From Alloprevotella tannerae ATCC 51259 (GTDB lineage: Bacteria; Bacteroidota; Bacteroidia; Bacteroidales; Bacteroidaceae), in contig NZ_GG700642.1 of NCBI RefSeq assembly GCF_000159995.1, positions 1,224,742-1,288,741 of the forward strand: a stretch of 64,000 nucleotides of DNA, given 5' to 3'. The position numbers and the translations under genes were made by a program. The stretch's first letter is position 1. Each line of letters starts with the position of its first letter. Positions 9,225 through 18,043 of this stretch are shown in pieces. The notes beneath the pieces were generated by a model, which saw only the letters and a list, made by a program, of their open reading frames with translations, did not search any database and was not told the DNA's origin.

Positions 9225-10613
9225 ATGATGCACACGACAGACGCAAGACGCCTTTTACAGCGCAAACTCGACTCTCTATTGCGCACAGGACAAATTCTGT
9301 TAGAAAGCTCTGCTGATACCAGCCGCATTATGCGCAATATGAAGCGCGCGGCGGCTTATTTGGGATTGCCGGAGAAGAATCTGCACATCTACATCGACTA
9401 TAATATGTTGATGGTCAACATTCACAACACCGAACTCTCCTTTTCTAAATTTCAGCGCTGCGATAAGCACGGCATCAACTTCACGGCTATTTCCGCCGTT
9501 AGCAAACTGACGTATCGAGCGGCCAATGAAAACTACTCTTTGGCGCAATATGAAGCCGCACTCGACGAGATTGCCAACCGCAAGCGCAACTATTCGCCAC
9601 TCTTGACGGCCGTTGGAGCAGCCTTTGCCTGCGGCGGCTTCTGCATACAGTTTGGTTGCGATTGGGTCGCTTTTCTCTACGCCACGCTTGCTGCCTTTTT
9701 GGGTTTCCGCCTACGCTATCGGCTGATCGAATTTGGCATTAATATCTATATGGCTATTGCCTGTGCGGCCTTTGCCTCAACCGTTGTGGCTTGGCTGACC
9801 ACGTATTTACCCGCAAGCTGGACTTCTACGCCCCTCCATCCCCTCTTAGCCTGCGCCTTGTTCATTGTGCCGGGCGTCCCGCTCATAAATTTTGTCGACG
9901 ATATGTTAGACAACAACATCCAAACCGGACTTGTGCGAGCCGCCAATACGATGATGATGATGATAGCTATGGCTTTCGGCATCCTTTTCGCCCTCAAATT
10001 CTGCCTATGGGCCTTTAATTTTCAACCCGATATTATGGGCATCTCGATGGTCCCCCACCACAACTATTGGGAATACGCCATCGCGGCCGCCATCTCCGGT
10101 ATGGGTTTCTCGATGATCTTTAATATCCCGAAGCGCCTTCTGTGGGTCGCTGCCGTGGGCGCAGCTATAGCCGTCTGCACCCGCAATCTGGTCAGTTTGC
10201 AGCCCGACGAATTATGCCAATTCAGCTTAGGCTGGGGCGGCGTATTGGGTTCGCTGGCCGCTTCCGTCTTAATCAGTTTGATTATGTTGCGTATGGCTCA
10301 CCGCGTCCACGCTCCAATGCAGATTCTGGCTATCAGTAGCGTCATCCCGATGGTGCCCGGCGTGCTGATGTATCGCAGTCTCTACTCCTTCTTAATGATG
10401 ACGCGCACGGAGACCCAATTGGTCGATATGATGTCGCTGGCCGGCATCAACGGCATCAACGCTTCGCTCATGATCTTCTGCATCGCCTTAGGCGTGGCCG
10501 TGCCTTCCGTCTTCGCCAAGCGATATATCGGCGCCAAGAAGCAGCAGCGCTTCTTTGAGACGCTGAAAGCGCAGCGGCGCGAAGACGAATCCTTCGACTG
10601 GGAGCAATTTTAA
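9225..10613 (+). CDS. Threonine/serine exporter family (ThrE-type) membrane protein
   Basis: A 462-aa polytopic inner-membrane protein combining the N-terminal DUF1212 domain (soluble start about 1-120, then membrane helices) and the C-terminal DUF3815 domain that form the ThrE amino-acid exporter family. Landmarks are LLESSADTSRIMRNMKRAA near residue 25, FVDDMLDNNIQTGLVRAANT near 225 and the VIPMVPGVLMYRSLYSF block near 380. About ten hydrophobic segments are visible. Known members export threonine and serine; the substrate here is inferred from the family. Two adjacent ATGs (9225, 9228) are possible starts. Stands as a single gene 57 bp before the flavin reductase gene and may be co-transcribed with it. 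Confidence 0.85.
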   Translation: MMHTTDARRLLQRKLDSLLRTGQILLESSADTSRIMRNMKRAAAYLGLPEKNLHIYIDYNMLMVNIHNTELSFSKFQRCDKHGINFTAISAVSKLTYRAANENYSLAQYEAALDEIANRKRNYSPLLTAVGAAFACGGFCIQFGCDWVAFLYATLAAFLGFRLRYRLIEFGINIYMAIACAAFASTVVAWLTTYLPASWTSTPLHPLLACALFIVPGVPLINFVDDMLDNNIQTGLVRAANTMMMMIAMAFGILFALKFCLWAFNFQPDIMGISMVPHHNYWEYAIAAAISGMGFSMIFNIPKRLLWVAAVGAAIAVCTRNLVSLQPDELCQFSLGWGGVLGSLAASVLISLIMLRMAHRVHAPMQILAISSVIPMVPGVLMYRSLYSFLMMTRTETQLVDMMSLAGINGINASLMIFCIALGVAVPSVFAKRYIGAKKQQRFFETLKAQRREDESFDWEQF

Positions 10614-10670
10614 GATCAACGCAAGCGGCCCGTCATACGGCGGCCGCCCAACCTTCAAATAGCAACACTG

Positions 10671-11201
10671 ATGAACAAGACATTTAAGCGTATGGATCTC
10701 AGCCTCGTAGGCCGCGAAGATCCTTTTCAAGCCATCGGCCACGAATGGTTACTGATTACGGCCGGCACACCGACACATTATAATATGATGACGGCCAGTT
10801 GGGGGATGCTGGGCATCCTTTGGAACAAGCCCGTGGCTACGATTTTCATCCGTCCGGAGCGATATACGCACGACTTTGTCGAGGCTACAGACCGCCTGAC
10901 GCTGAGTCTGCTCGGCGATCATCGCGAAGCCTACAAAATCTGTGGCTCAAAATCGGGGCGGGATCTGGATAAGACGGCCGCAGCGGGCCTCCACCCCGCA
11001 ACGCTACCCGACGATCTCGTCACTTTCGCTGAAGCCCGCTTGGTTTTGGTTTGTCGCAAACTCTACAAGTCGACTCTGCGCGCCGACGAGTTTATAGACG
11101 CACAACCTTACGATCGTCATTACAGCCCCAAAGAAGGAAATTTGCACGACGTATATGTCTGCGAAATAGAAGCCGTCTACGCTCCCGAAGGCGACGCCTA
11201 A
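10671..11201 (+). CDS. Flavin reductase-like FMN-binding protein
   Basis: A 176-aa cytoplasmic protein of the flavin reductase-like (split-barrel FMN-binding) family. Characteristic segments are PTHYNMMTASWGMLGILWNKP (read in two parts: substrate/FMN-loop TASWG and the WNKP turn), VATIFIRPERYTHDF and LTLSLLGDHREAYKICGSKSGRD. Members bind FMN and reduce it or other substrates with NAD(P)H; the physiological substrate is not known. It follows the ThrE-type gene by 57 bp on the same strand and is ended by a strong terminator at 11232-11274. Confidence 0.85.
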   Translation: MNKTFKRMDLSLVGREDPFQAIGHEWLLITAGTPTHYNMMTASWGMLGILWNKPVATIFIRPERYTHDFVEATDRLTLSLLGDHREAYKICGSKSGRDLDKTAAAGLHPATLPDDLVTFAEARLVLVCRKLYKSTLRADEFIDAQPYDRHYSPKEGNLHDVYVCEIEAVYAPEGDA

Positions 11202-11231
11202 GCCTGGGGCCGCAAAGGGCGCAATCATCGT

Positions 11232-11274
11232 CCCGCTCAAAGCATCTACGGAGGCTTTGGGCGGGATTTTTTTT
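11232..11274 (+). terminator. Rho-independent terminator after the flavin reductase gene
   Basis: Stem CCCGCTCAAAGC (11232-11243) pairs with GCTTTGGGCGGG (11254-11265), with one mismatch and a 10-nt loop, followed by A and eight T (11267-11274). It lies 30 bp after the stop. Confidence 0.92.
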
Positions 11275-11346
11275 GCGGAGATCAAGTATTTCTTCCGCCT
11301 TTTTAGTCATTGCATAACCACAGCAGTCGGCCGCTGACGTTTTTCA

Positions 11347-11426
11347 TCACGAGAAAAAAGGTGTGCGCTCGTGATAAAAAAGGCTTCACCTCACGAGAAA
11401 AAAGGTTTGCACTCACGAGCGTAAAC
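11347..11426. repeat. 22-bp tandem array, family 2 copy A (TCACGAG units)
   Basis: Units start at 11347, 11369, 11391 and 11413 (last partial), exactly 22 bp apart. Units begin TCACGAGAAAAAAGG; the second begins TCGTGATAAAAAAGG, so the TCACGA/TCGTGA half-site is flipped. A related copy with the same period lies at 62525-62604. Function unknown. Confidence 0.88.
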
Positions 11427-11539
11427 AAAAGAAGCAGACGGGCGGCGGTTGCAAGTTGGGAGCAGGCCGATTAAAAAGAGGGCACGCCGACAAAGAAAAA
11501 GGCTTTGCCGCAGAGCGCCGATGAGCCTCGGCCGATTAA

Positions 11540-11575
11540 AACAAAAAAGCCTGCCTCCAAAGGGAGACAGGCGGC
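11540..11575 (-). terminator. Terminator of the DUF4827 gene
   Basis: GCCTGCCTCC and GGGAGACAGGC pair with one mismatch around a short A-rich loop. On the minus strand the stem is followed by TTTTTTGTTTT. It lies about 50 bp past the stop codon of the minus-strand gene ending at 11623. Confidence 0.85.
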
Positions 11576-11622
11576 ACTAAAACTATATTTTTACCTTGGC
11601 AAAGGTAATTGAGCCAAACTAT

Positions 11623-12360
11623 TTATCGACCGAATTGATACGTTATCTCATAGAAGCACGGCCGAACTGAGCCTTTCGAGAGTTTATGTCCTTCTGTGCT
11701 GGGCACGATCAGGCGCACTTTGGCTATTTCGCCCGTCGGCGTCGTTTGCCTGCCTAAACCGATGAACGGCAGGGGGAACAACCAGCCCGAGGGAACGGCA
11801 GCTCCGTAAAGGCTCTTCATCACGCCGCTATTAAAAAGTCCGCTATAGATGCCGTAACTATTGGTCACGGTCATCACATCCGGCCTATCTTCGTTGGCTA
11901 AGACGTTGTTGCCCGACTGCAAGCTGTCGGTAGCCAAATTGTATTCAAGGTAACGGCAAACGACAGGGGCGCTTTTGCCCGACGCGATCTTACCGGGTTG
12001 GCCCTTGCGCAGAATCTGCATATAAACGCCCGATCCGGCAAAGAGTACGTACTCGTTTTGGGCTACGTTGGTCGTAGAATCTTGCTTGTAAAATTGCTCT
12101 TCGGAGATAACTTTGATGTTTCCGGGCACATCAAGCAGGTATAGCCCCGACTCTGTATCGACTACCTTCGCGCCTTTCTTGAGGAAGTTTTGCACCTGTC
12201 GACGCTCCCGCTTGCGCTTATCGGCATAGGAAGTATCGTCATTGCTGCAAGCCTGAAAAAGGCAGACGCCGGCAAGCAGAAGCGGCAACACGAGCGCTAC
12301 ACGCTGCCACACATTGCGGCATAAACGGATGCGAAAGGATGTATTTTGCATTGTAATCAT
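11623..12360 (-). CDS. DUF4827 lipoprotein (FKBP-like)
   Basis: A predicted lipoprotein of about 245 aa with lipobox LFQAC followed by SNDDTSYAD, the conserved start of the mature DUF4827 proteins of Bacteroidales. The C-terminal half (GSGVYMQILRKGQPG, SAPVVCRYLEYNLATD, FLPLPFIGLG-type region and ending RPCFYEITYQFGR) resembles an FKBP-type peptidyl-prolyl isomerase fold, but the catalytic aromatic pocket cannot be verified by eye. Starts at 12360 (MITMQNTS) or 12351 (MQNTS) both keep the signal peptide; the open frame reaches further upstream to 12429 without an obvious signal. Function unknown. Confidence 0.75.
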   Translation of the reverse strand: MITMQNTSFRIRLCRNVWQRVALVLPLLLAGVCLFQACSNDDTSYADKRKRERRQVQNFLKKGAKVVDTESGLYLLDVPGNIKVISEEQFYKQDSTTNVAQNEYVLFAGSGVYMQILRKGQPGKIASGKSAPVVCRYLEYNLATDSLQSGNNVLANEDRPDVMTVTNSYGIYSGLFNSGVMKSLYGAAVPSGWLFPLPFIGLGRQTTPTGEIAKVRLIVPSTEGHKLSKGSVRPCFYEITYQFGR

Positions 12361-12665
12361 TCTTATTTTGGGCAAAAATAAGCAATAACACGCACGTGGG
12401 CCGCATTTTTTCAAAAGGAATTGCGGCATAAAGCCGAAAAAACGCTAAAATTGTAAGCCAGTTTGGCAGGTTGGCGGGTTATTGGCGCGCCACTTTCCAT
12501 CGGCGGCCTTTGTATAATAATCCGCGTGCGCCCTCGCTCAACTGATCGGGCGCCGGCGGGGCACTTAGGCGCGCAAAGATACACCATCGGCGGGGCACAA
12601 TGCGCACGAAACGAGCGAAAAAGGGGGAGGAAGCATAGGATTTTGCGTAAAATGCGCCCAAATTA

Positions 12666-12696
12666 TTTGCAGAATTAAAATAAACTCCTACCTTTG
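12666..12696 (+). promoter_or_regulatory. Bacteroidetes-type promoter of tRNA-Cys
   Basis: TTTG (12666-12669), 19 bp, TACCTTTG (12689-12696), ending 16 bp before the mature tRNA. Confidence 0.85.
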
Positions 12697-12712
12697 CAAG
12701 CGCAAACAAAAG

Positions 12713-12783
12713 GGTACCTTGACCGAGTGGCTAGGTAGCGGTCTGCAAAACCGTGTACAGCAGTTCGAATCTGCTAGGTACCT
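12713..12783 (+). tRNA. tRNA-Cys (GCA anticodon)
   Basis: 71 nt. The acceptor arms GGTACCT (12713-12719) and AGGTACC (12776-12782) pair fully, with discriminator U at 12783 as expected for tRNA-Cys. The anticodon loop is CTGCAAA within the stem CGGT/ACCG, and the T-arm is AGCAG-TTCGAAT-CTGCT. CCA is not encoded. An alternative register one base earlier needs a G-U first pair and a C discriminator and is less likely. Confidence 0.95.
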
Positions 12784-12786
12784 CTA

Positions 12787-12824
12787 CAAAGCGGAGCACT
12801 TCTGACGAAGCGCCCCGCTTTTTT
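12787..12824 (+). terminator. Terminator of tRNA-Cys
   Basis: AAAGCGGAGCACTTC pairs with GAAGCGCCCCGCTTT around the loop TGAC, with two mismatches, followed by a T run. Confidence 0.85.
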
Positions 12825-12859
12825 AGTTTTACTCCATATCTCAAGGGCCGCGCGCCGCA

Positions 12860-15151
12860 TCAGAAGGGCAAGCCAACGGCAAAATGGAGGACGAAATCGC
12901 GAGAAAATTTGGGGTGAATCAGCGGATAGTGACCGCGACCTGAGGGATAAGCGGGGTCAACGGCCTTCATGCCGCCATCTAAACGCAAGATAAAATAATC
13001 AAGGTTGAGGCGGAGGCCCAAACCATAGGCCACGGCCAACTGCTTATAGAAAGAACGCAGGTGGAATCGGCTTCCTGAAAGATTTTCATAGCGTCGCGTG
13101 TTCCACACATTACCGGCATCGACGAAGAAAGCACCATTGAATTTCCAGAAAAGCGCCGTTCGCCATTCAAAACTCAAATCGAGCTTCATATTTCCCGTTT
13201 GGTTGATGAAATCTACTTTGCCGTCCTTCTCCACATAATTGCCCGGGCCGAGCGAACGCACATTCCAGCCGCGCACGCTGTTGGCCCCACCGGCAAAATA
13301 ACGCTTCTCGTAGGGGATTACGGCAGAGTTTCCGTAGGGAATAGCCAAACCAAAGGCGGCGTGAAACGCGAAGGTGTTGCGGCTATCTATACGCAAACTG
13401 CGCACAAAATCGACATCGACTTTTACATATTGGGAATAGGCAATATTAAACAGCCTGTGTTGGCCCGCTTCATTCTTACTTGCTCTGACGATTTTGGATA
13501 TTCCGTGCAGCAGATTGCCGGCTGCTTCGACGCCAAACTTCACTTGCCAGCCCTTTGTCAGTTGGCCGGTAAGCGGAGAGAATGTTACGCTGCCTCGTTC
13601 CTTATCTTGCTGGGAGTTATATACGAAACTGTAGCCCGTATTCATAATGAAGAGATCCGCATAACTGGCTCGCAAAATCGAATATCGAGGGTCAGCGTTG
13701 TTAAGATAGTCGCGCCTAAACGTATTGGAAATCCAGGGCATAAAGACATAGTTGAGGCTGATCATATCAAAACGATGCTGAAAGCCGGGATGGGCATGAT
13801 AACTCCAGCGATAGGCCCAGTTGCCCGTGACTACACGCCGATGAAACTCCGGCCTGTTTTGCGAATTGTACATAAAGCTGAGGTCGCTCGTTGCCTTTAA
13901 GCGCTGGCGCGCCGATTGGCGCACAAAAGGCAGGCGAAAGGTGGGAAAACGGAGCGAAGCCTCGCCGCTAAACTCTAAGTAGTTTTCGTTGCCGTAGCCT
14001 TCCAAGCCCCTGATGGCTTCGTAAGCCATTCTTCCCTTCAAAAGCAGGCGTTCGGCGCCCTTAAATAAGTTACGATTCGTAAAGGAAAGGGCCAAAGCAG
14101 CGCCCAAATCGCCGCTGGTATTCGTCCCTTCAAGCTCGAGACTGACTGCATTGGGCTTGTTGCGCACAATCGTAACGTCGGCATCGAGCAAAGCAGAATC
14201 GCCGGGCGGCTCGTTAAACTTTATCGTCGTATAGCGCACCGCCGACAAACCGTTCATTGCCGAATAGCTGTCTTGAACGTCTTCTTCGCGGAACAAACTA
14301 TCGGGCCGGATTAACAGATGATTTTTGTAGAGATGTTTACGAAAGGCCAACTTGTCCGCACCCAGGCTCGGCGAGTCCCATATTTTGATCGTACGAAAGC
14401 GGTAAGGCTGATAAGCCCGCACCGAATCGATGCCGGGCGGGCGGGAAAAGACGAAAGTCAGCGCCACACGGTCACTGCCGGCAACGGTATCTGCGTCGTA
14501 ACCGACAAAGTCGCGGTTGATGCGATAGTAACCTTGGTTCTGCAGGGCTGTGATCACACGATTGCGCTCTTCATTCAGCACCGAAACGTCCAAAGGCATA
14601 CCCACGTGAAGCAAACTTTTAGTGCGCAAAGCCGATACAGCGCGCTCCAAACGCGGATCATCGAAGCGATAAGCTAAAGAATCGACAACGTAGCGCACAC
14701 CCGGCCGCAACTTATACGTAAGTCGGACGCGCCGCCGGCGCTTTTGTGTGAGCGTATCTACCGCTGCGTGCAGATAACCTCGCGATTGGAGAGCAGCGAG
14801 CAGCGCAGTGCGCGAAGCAACAGTCGACGCCGTATCATAAACGACAGGCGCTTCGCCGAGGCGGCGAAAGAAACGGCCGCGGCGCTTTGTCGTATCGGCC
14901 GGCGAGAGGCAATAAATGCCGAGCGGCACTTTAACCAGATTAAACCAGCGCGCATTTGGCTGCTGACGCACATATTTAATATAGTCGGCAGTTTTAACTT
15001 GCTTAGTTGCAGATACCACTTTGACGTCGCTCAGCATCGCTTCATCGCCCGCCAAATAGCGTGTAGGCGAGCACGATTGCAGCAAAAAAAGCAGCAAAGT
15101 AAGTCCTGCGAAGAGCAGGGATAGAGAAACGTGACGGTTCAAAGGCTTCAA
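12860..15151 (-). CDS. TamL-like BamA/TamA-family outer-membrane lipoprotein
   Basis: A 763-aa protein with signal peptide and lipobox (LLQSCSPTRYLAGDEAML; Cys about residue 27), then POTRA-like segments (GVRYVVDSLAYRFDD, GMPLDVSVLNEERNRV) and a C-terminal 16-strand beta-barrel of the Omp85 type (about 380-763). The Omp85 landmark is RYFAGGANSVRGWNVRSLGPG near residue 650 (V/IRG motif), and the protein ends in a Phe (VLHFAVGLPF). The lipid anchor is the feature of Bacteroidetes TamL, thought to work with TamB in outer-membrane assembly or lipid traffic. No tamB homologue is next to it; the divergent neighbour is an rRNA methyltransferase gene 64 bp away. A minus-strand -7 box TATATTTG lies at 15160-15167. 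Confidence 0.88.
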   Translation of the reverse strand: MKPLNRHVSLSLLFAGLTLLLFLLQSCSPTRYLAGDEAMLSDVKVVSATKQVKTADYIKYVRQQPNARWFNLVKVPLGIYCLSPADTTKRRGRFFRRLGEAPVVYDTASTVASRTALLAALQSRGYLHAAVDTLTQKRRRRVRLTYKLRPGVRYVVDSLAYRFDDPRLERAVSALRTKSLLHVGMPLDVSVLNEERNRVITALQNQGYYRINRDFVGYDADTVAGSDRVALTFVFSRPPGIDSVRAYQPYRFRTIKIWDSPSLGADKLAFRKHLYKNHLLIRPDSLFREEDVQDSYSAMNGLSAVRYTTIKFNEPPGDSALLDADVTIVRNKPNAVSLELEGTNTSGDLGAALALSFTNRNLFKGAERLLLKGRMAYEAIRGLEGYGNENYLEFSGEASLRFPTFRLPFVRQSARQRLKATSDLSFMYNSQNRPEFHRRVVTGNWAYRWSYHAHPGFQHRFDMISLNYVFMPWISNTFRRDYLNNADPRYSILRASYADLFIMNTGYSFVYNSQQDKERGSVTFSPLTGQLTKGWQVKFGVEAAGNLLHGISKIVRASKNEAGQHRLFNIAYSQYVKVDVDFVRSLRIDSRNTFAFHAAFGLAIPYGNSAVIPYEKRYFAGGANSVRGWNVRSLGPGNYVEKDGKVDFINQTGNMKLDLSFEWRTALFWKFNGAFFVDAGNVWNTRRYENLSGSRFHLRSFYKQLAVAYGLGLRLNLDYFILRLDGGMKAVDPAYPSGRGHYPLIHPKFSRDFVLHFAVGLPF

Positions 15152-15159
15152 TTTTGAAG

Positions 15160-15199
15160 CAAATATACTACTTCATTAGCTTCTGTCTTTGTAATTTTG
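15160..15199. promoter_or_regulatory. Divergent -7 boxes for tamL-like and SpoU methyltransferase genes
   Basis: Minus-strand TATATTTG (15160-15167) faces the TamL-like gene, and plus-strand TAATTTTG (15192-15199) faces the methyltransferase gene. No TTTG is found at the right -33 spacing for either. Confidence 0.5.
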
Positions 15200-15215
15200 C
15201 CGAAAAATCCATAAG

Positions 15216-15965
15216 ATGCTGACAAGAGCTGAAATAAAATGGCTGCACGGCCTGACGCGCAAGCGGCAGCGCGATGCTGAAGGCCTCTTCATCGCAGAAG
15301 GGCCGAAGGTAGTCGGAGATCTGCTGGCCTTGTTCCCTTGCCGACTGCTCTTAGCAACGGCTGATTTTCTACAAAGCAAGGCGCAATGGCCCGCCGCAGA
15401 GGTGCGCGAGCTGTCGGCGTCGGAACTGGTGCGCGTTTCGCTCTTGCAAGCGCCGCAGCAGGTCGTTGCCGTCTTTGAAAAGCCCACGCCGGTGCCTTGG
15501 CAGCCCACAGACGAACTGGCTTTGGCTTTAGATGGCTTGCAAGACCCGGGCAATGTGGGGACGATTATCCGATTAGCCGACTGGTTCGGCATACATAATA
15601 TATTGTGTAGCCCAACGACGGCCGACGCGTTCGCGCCAAAAGTGGTGCAAGCTACGATGGGCGCACTCGGCCGCATCAATCTCCACTACGTAGATCTCTG
15701 CGAAGCGCTCGCCAAGTTGCCTGTGGAGACACCGATTTACGGAACGTTTCTCGACGGACCTAACATTTACGAGCAATCATTGGATACGAAAGGCCTCATC
15801 ATAATGGGCAACGAAGGTCAAGGCATATCGCCCGCCGTCGAGCGTTTTGTTTCAAAGCGCTTGTTCATACCTCGCTTCCCCCTCAACGCAACGGGCAGCG
15901 AGAGCCTCAACGTTGCGATGGCCACAGCCATCGTTTGCGCCGAATTCAGACGAAGAAATTACTAA
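15216..15965 (+). CDS. SpoU/TrmH-family RNA 2'-O-methyltransferase
   Basis: A 249-aa RNA ribose methyltransferase with the alpha/beta-knot SPOUT fold. An N-terminal RNA-substrate-binding domain (about 1-95) is followed by the three SpoU motifs: LQDPGNVGTIIRLADWFG (about 108-125, motif 1 with catalytic Arg), GNEGQGIS (about 197-204, motif 2, SAM binding) and SESLNVAMA (about 228-236, motif 3, knot). It uses SAM to methylate rRNA or tRNA; exact target unknown, RlmB-like 23S rRNA is the usual guess. A glycosyltransferase gene starts 4 bp after its stop, so both may form one transcript. Confidence 0.9.
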   Translation: MLTRAEIKWLHGLTRKRQRDAEGLFIAEGPKVVGDLLALFPCRLLLATADFLQSKAQWPAAEVRELSASELVRVSLLQAPQQVVAVFEKPTPVPWQPTDELALALDGLQDPGNVGTIIRLADWFGIHNILCSPTTADAFAPKVVQATMGALGRINLHYVDLCEALAKLPVETPIYGTFLDGPNIYEQSLDTKGLIIMGNEGQGISPAVERFVSKRLFIPRFPLNATGSESLNVAMATAIVCAEFRRRNY

Positions 15966-15968
15966 ACA

Positions 15969-17150
15969 ATGAACCTACTCCTCCTCATTAACATAAGTTT
16001 GTTGGCAACGATGCTGCTCTGCCTGCTCGCCCTTTGGCGCTTTCGCTGGCGCGATTACTCTCTGCCGGCACGCTGGTCTGAAACTGCCGAATCGACGGAG
16101 CAGCCTGCGATCTCGATTATCATTCCGGCGCTCGACCAAGGTGACTATTTGGCCGAGTATCTGCCGATTTTCTTACAGCAGAACTATCCTTCGTTTGAAA
16201 TTATCGTCGTCGACGAGGCCTCGACCGATAATACGCCTGATGTGCTCAAGCGCTTATCGGCCGAAGATAAGCGGCTACGCTACTTATCCGTACCGCGCTC
16301 GACGCGCCACATAGAATTGACCAAACTGGCTCTGACGTTGGGCGTGCGATCCGCGCGTTTTCCTTGGGTGGTCTTTACGCGGGCCGACTGCCAACCGGCA
16401 TCGCCCGACTGGCTCTCGCGACTGGCGGAGCAGTTTGCACCCGGTGTAGAGATGGTCGGAGGCTATGCCAACTATCTCAACGATGAGACGCGCCAAGCAC
16501 GCCGCCAGATCTTCGAACGTCTGCGTTTGCAGTTGCGTTTGGCACGGGCTGCTCGGAGCGGACGCCCCGTTTATGCCGACCCCTGCAACCTGGCCGTCAA
16601 GCAAGCCTTTTTTATGGCACAGGAGGGCTTTGCCAACAGTCTGCTACTGCCCTTTGGGGAGGAAGAATTGTTTGTGGATGCCTATGCTACGCCTGAAAAT
16701 TTCCGCCTGACTTGGCATCCTGACGCCACGATTTGCCAGCAACTACCCGCTCGCCGCCTGCTTTCCGACGAGCGGATCTATACGGCGGAGATCGCCAACC
16801 GCAGTAGTCGCCGCCGCCGACTGTATGCTGCGCGCGAAGCGTGGGCTTCCTGCTTTTTCTTTCTGTTTTTCCTACTGACGCTAACTTATATCGGTGAGCG
16901 TACATTTTATATTTTACAACAATCAGTTTACTTTATCCAAGATTTGTCCACAGATCTGCCCTTCTTGCTCCTGCTCATCACGGCTATCATCCTACCGATC
17001 CGCTTGATGCGCAAGGCTACGCGGGCTCTGGGTGAGCGTCGCTTTGGCGGGATGCTGATTGCCTACGCTTGGCTGCAACCTTTGCGCAACCGGCTCACGT
17101 ATCTGCGCCGCCTCCACCGCAGCGACAGTTTTGTTCGCCCCTCTTTATAA
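15969..17150 (+). CDS. Family 2 glycosyltransferase, membrane-anchored
   Basis: A 393-aa GT2 enzyme. An N-terminal membrane helix (about 3-25) precedes the GT-A domain: AISIIIPALDQGDYLAEYLP start, FEIIVVDEASTDNTPDVL (nucleotide-binding region), and VVFTRADCQPASPDW, where RAD stands in place of the usual DAD/DxD metal motif. The Q-x-x-RW-like acceptor region is not obvious. Two or three C-terminal membrane helices (about 290-345) follow. It probably transfers a sugar to a lipid or polysaccharide precursor at the inner membrane; donor and acceptor are unknown. It follows the SpoU gene with a 3-bp gap. Confidence 0.88.
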   Translation: MNLLLLINISLLATMLLCLLALWRFRWRDYSLPARWSETAESTEQPAISIIIPALDQGDYLAEYLPIFLQQNYPSFEIIVVDEASTDNTPDVLKRLSAEDKRLRYLSVPRSTRHIELTKLALTLGVRSARFPWVVFTRADCQPASPDWLSRLAEQFAPGVEMVGGYANYLNDETRQARRQIFERLRLQLRLARAARSGRPVYADPCNLAVKQAFFMAQEGFANSLLLPFGEEELFVDAYATPENFRLTWHPDATICQQLPARRLLSDERIYTAEIANRSSRRRRLYAAREAWASCFFFLFFLLTLTYIGERTFYILQQSVYFIQDLSTDLPFLLLLITAIILPIRLMRKATRALGERRFGGMLIAYAWLQPLRNRLTYLRRLHRSDSFVRPSL

Positions 17151-17398
17151 TTGCTCACTTTTGACTGACGGCCGACAAACGGCCGATACCGCTGATAGCG
17201 TCCGGCCTTTGCATGCTACCGGCAGTTATTGGCGCGTAAAGGATCGACTTTTACCGCCACGCAAAGGCACAAACTATGGCGACAAGTCAAAGTTTGATAC
17301 ATTTAGTCCCCTACTTTCCCCTCTCCTTCTCTTCTTTCTACACCCAACGCCTTAAATGGCGACGCTTGAAACGCAAAAATGACCGCAAGAAGGCGGCT

Positions 17399-17496
17399 TT
17401 CGTTTTCGTTTGGTGGCGGCAAACAATAGTTTGGTCCCACCAAACCATAGTTTGTTCCCGGCAAACGATAGTTTGGCAGCAGCAAACAATAAACAA
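17399..17496. repeat. 21-bp tandem array, family 1 copy B
   Basis: Units at 17399 (degenerate), 17420, 17441, 17462 and 17483 (degenerate), exactly 21 bp apart: CAAACAATAGTTTG, CAAACCATAGTTTG, CAAACGATAGTTTG. The second and third cores and the linker TTCCCGG between them are identical to copy A at 4560-4594, and the order is the same, so the arrays share ancestry. Confidence 0.9.
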
Positions 17497-17764
17497 ACAA
17501 AAGAGAACAATATAAAAATCAGCGCAGAAGCACGCACAAAGGAGATCTGCCCACCAGCCGGCGCACCGAATGCCCCGCTTTACTTCTCCTTCGCAAGCAC
17601 AAGGCAAAGAAAATCTATAACAGGCCATACAAAGACGGCGGGCAACCGAGAGCTTACATCCGAAAAACGACTGCTCGCTCTGCCAAGAGGCCGCTTCAGC
17701 ATCAAGGCGTCAAGCGAAATAAGCGGAAAAGAAAGCCCTCAGCAGAAAAAAAGTGAGCAAAGTA

Positions 17765-17795
17765 TTTGGCAAACAAAAAAATCATTCTACCTTTG
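17765..17795 (+). promoter_or_regulatory. Bacteroidetes-type promoter of tRNA-Lys
   Basis: TTTG (17765-17768), 19 bp, TACCTTTG (17788-17795), 24 bp before the mature tRNA. The -7 box is identical to that of tRNA-Cys. Confidence 0.85.
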
Positions 17796-17819
17796 CACTC
17801 GCTTAACGGCAATTAGGTA

Positions 17820-17892
17820 GATCCGCTAGCTCAGCTGGTAGAGCACAACACTTTTAATGTTGGGGTCTTGGGTTCGAGCCCCAAGCGGATCA
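17820..17892 (+). tRNA. tRNA-Lys (TTT anticodon)
   Basis: 73 nt. Acceptor arms GATCCGC and GCGGATC pair fully, discriminator A at 17892, D-loop region TAGCTCAGCTGGTAGAGC, anticodon loop ACTTTTAA (anticodon UUU) and T-arm TTGGG-TTCGAGC-CCCAA. CCA is not encoded. Confidence 0.97.
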
Positions 17893-17899
17893 CACCAAG

Positions 17900-17935
17900 A
17901 AAAAGAGGCTTATCGCAGAATAAGCCTCTTTTTCG
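17900..17935 (+). terminator. Terminator of tRNA-Lys
   Basis: AAAAAGAGGCTTAT (17900-17913) pairs perfectly with ATAAGCCTCTTTTT (17920-17933); the T run ends the right arm. The A run on the left would let it also work on the minus strand. Confidence 0.92.
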
Positions 17936-18043
17936 TTGATAGACCTATATTCGCCTCCACTTGATCAGTGCGGCGTCAGTTTATCACTGTCGGCCGACTC
18001 GCAAAGCAGACGAAACACTACGACCAAGTCGCAACTTTTCAAA

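Larger units (their letters stand above)
11202..11622. other. Convergent intergenic interval with two terminators and a 22-bp array
   Basis: Holds the plus-strand terminator (11232-11274), the family-2 array (11347-11426) and the minus-strand terminator (about 11540-11575). I see no gene in it. Confidence 0.8.
17151..17819. other. Gene-free interval with 21-bp array
   Basis: Lies between the glycosyltransferase gene and tRNA-Lys. It holds the second family-1 repeat array (17399-17496) and, at its right end, the tRNA-Lys promoter. The open frames here are low-complexity products of the array. No gene called. Confidence 0.7.

Noticed and set aside
17410..17820. 136-aa frame reading through the second family-1 array into tRNA-Lys.
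   Set aside because: Same repeat artefact, and it ends inside the tRNA promoter/gene boundary.
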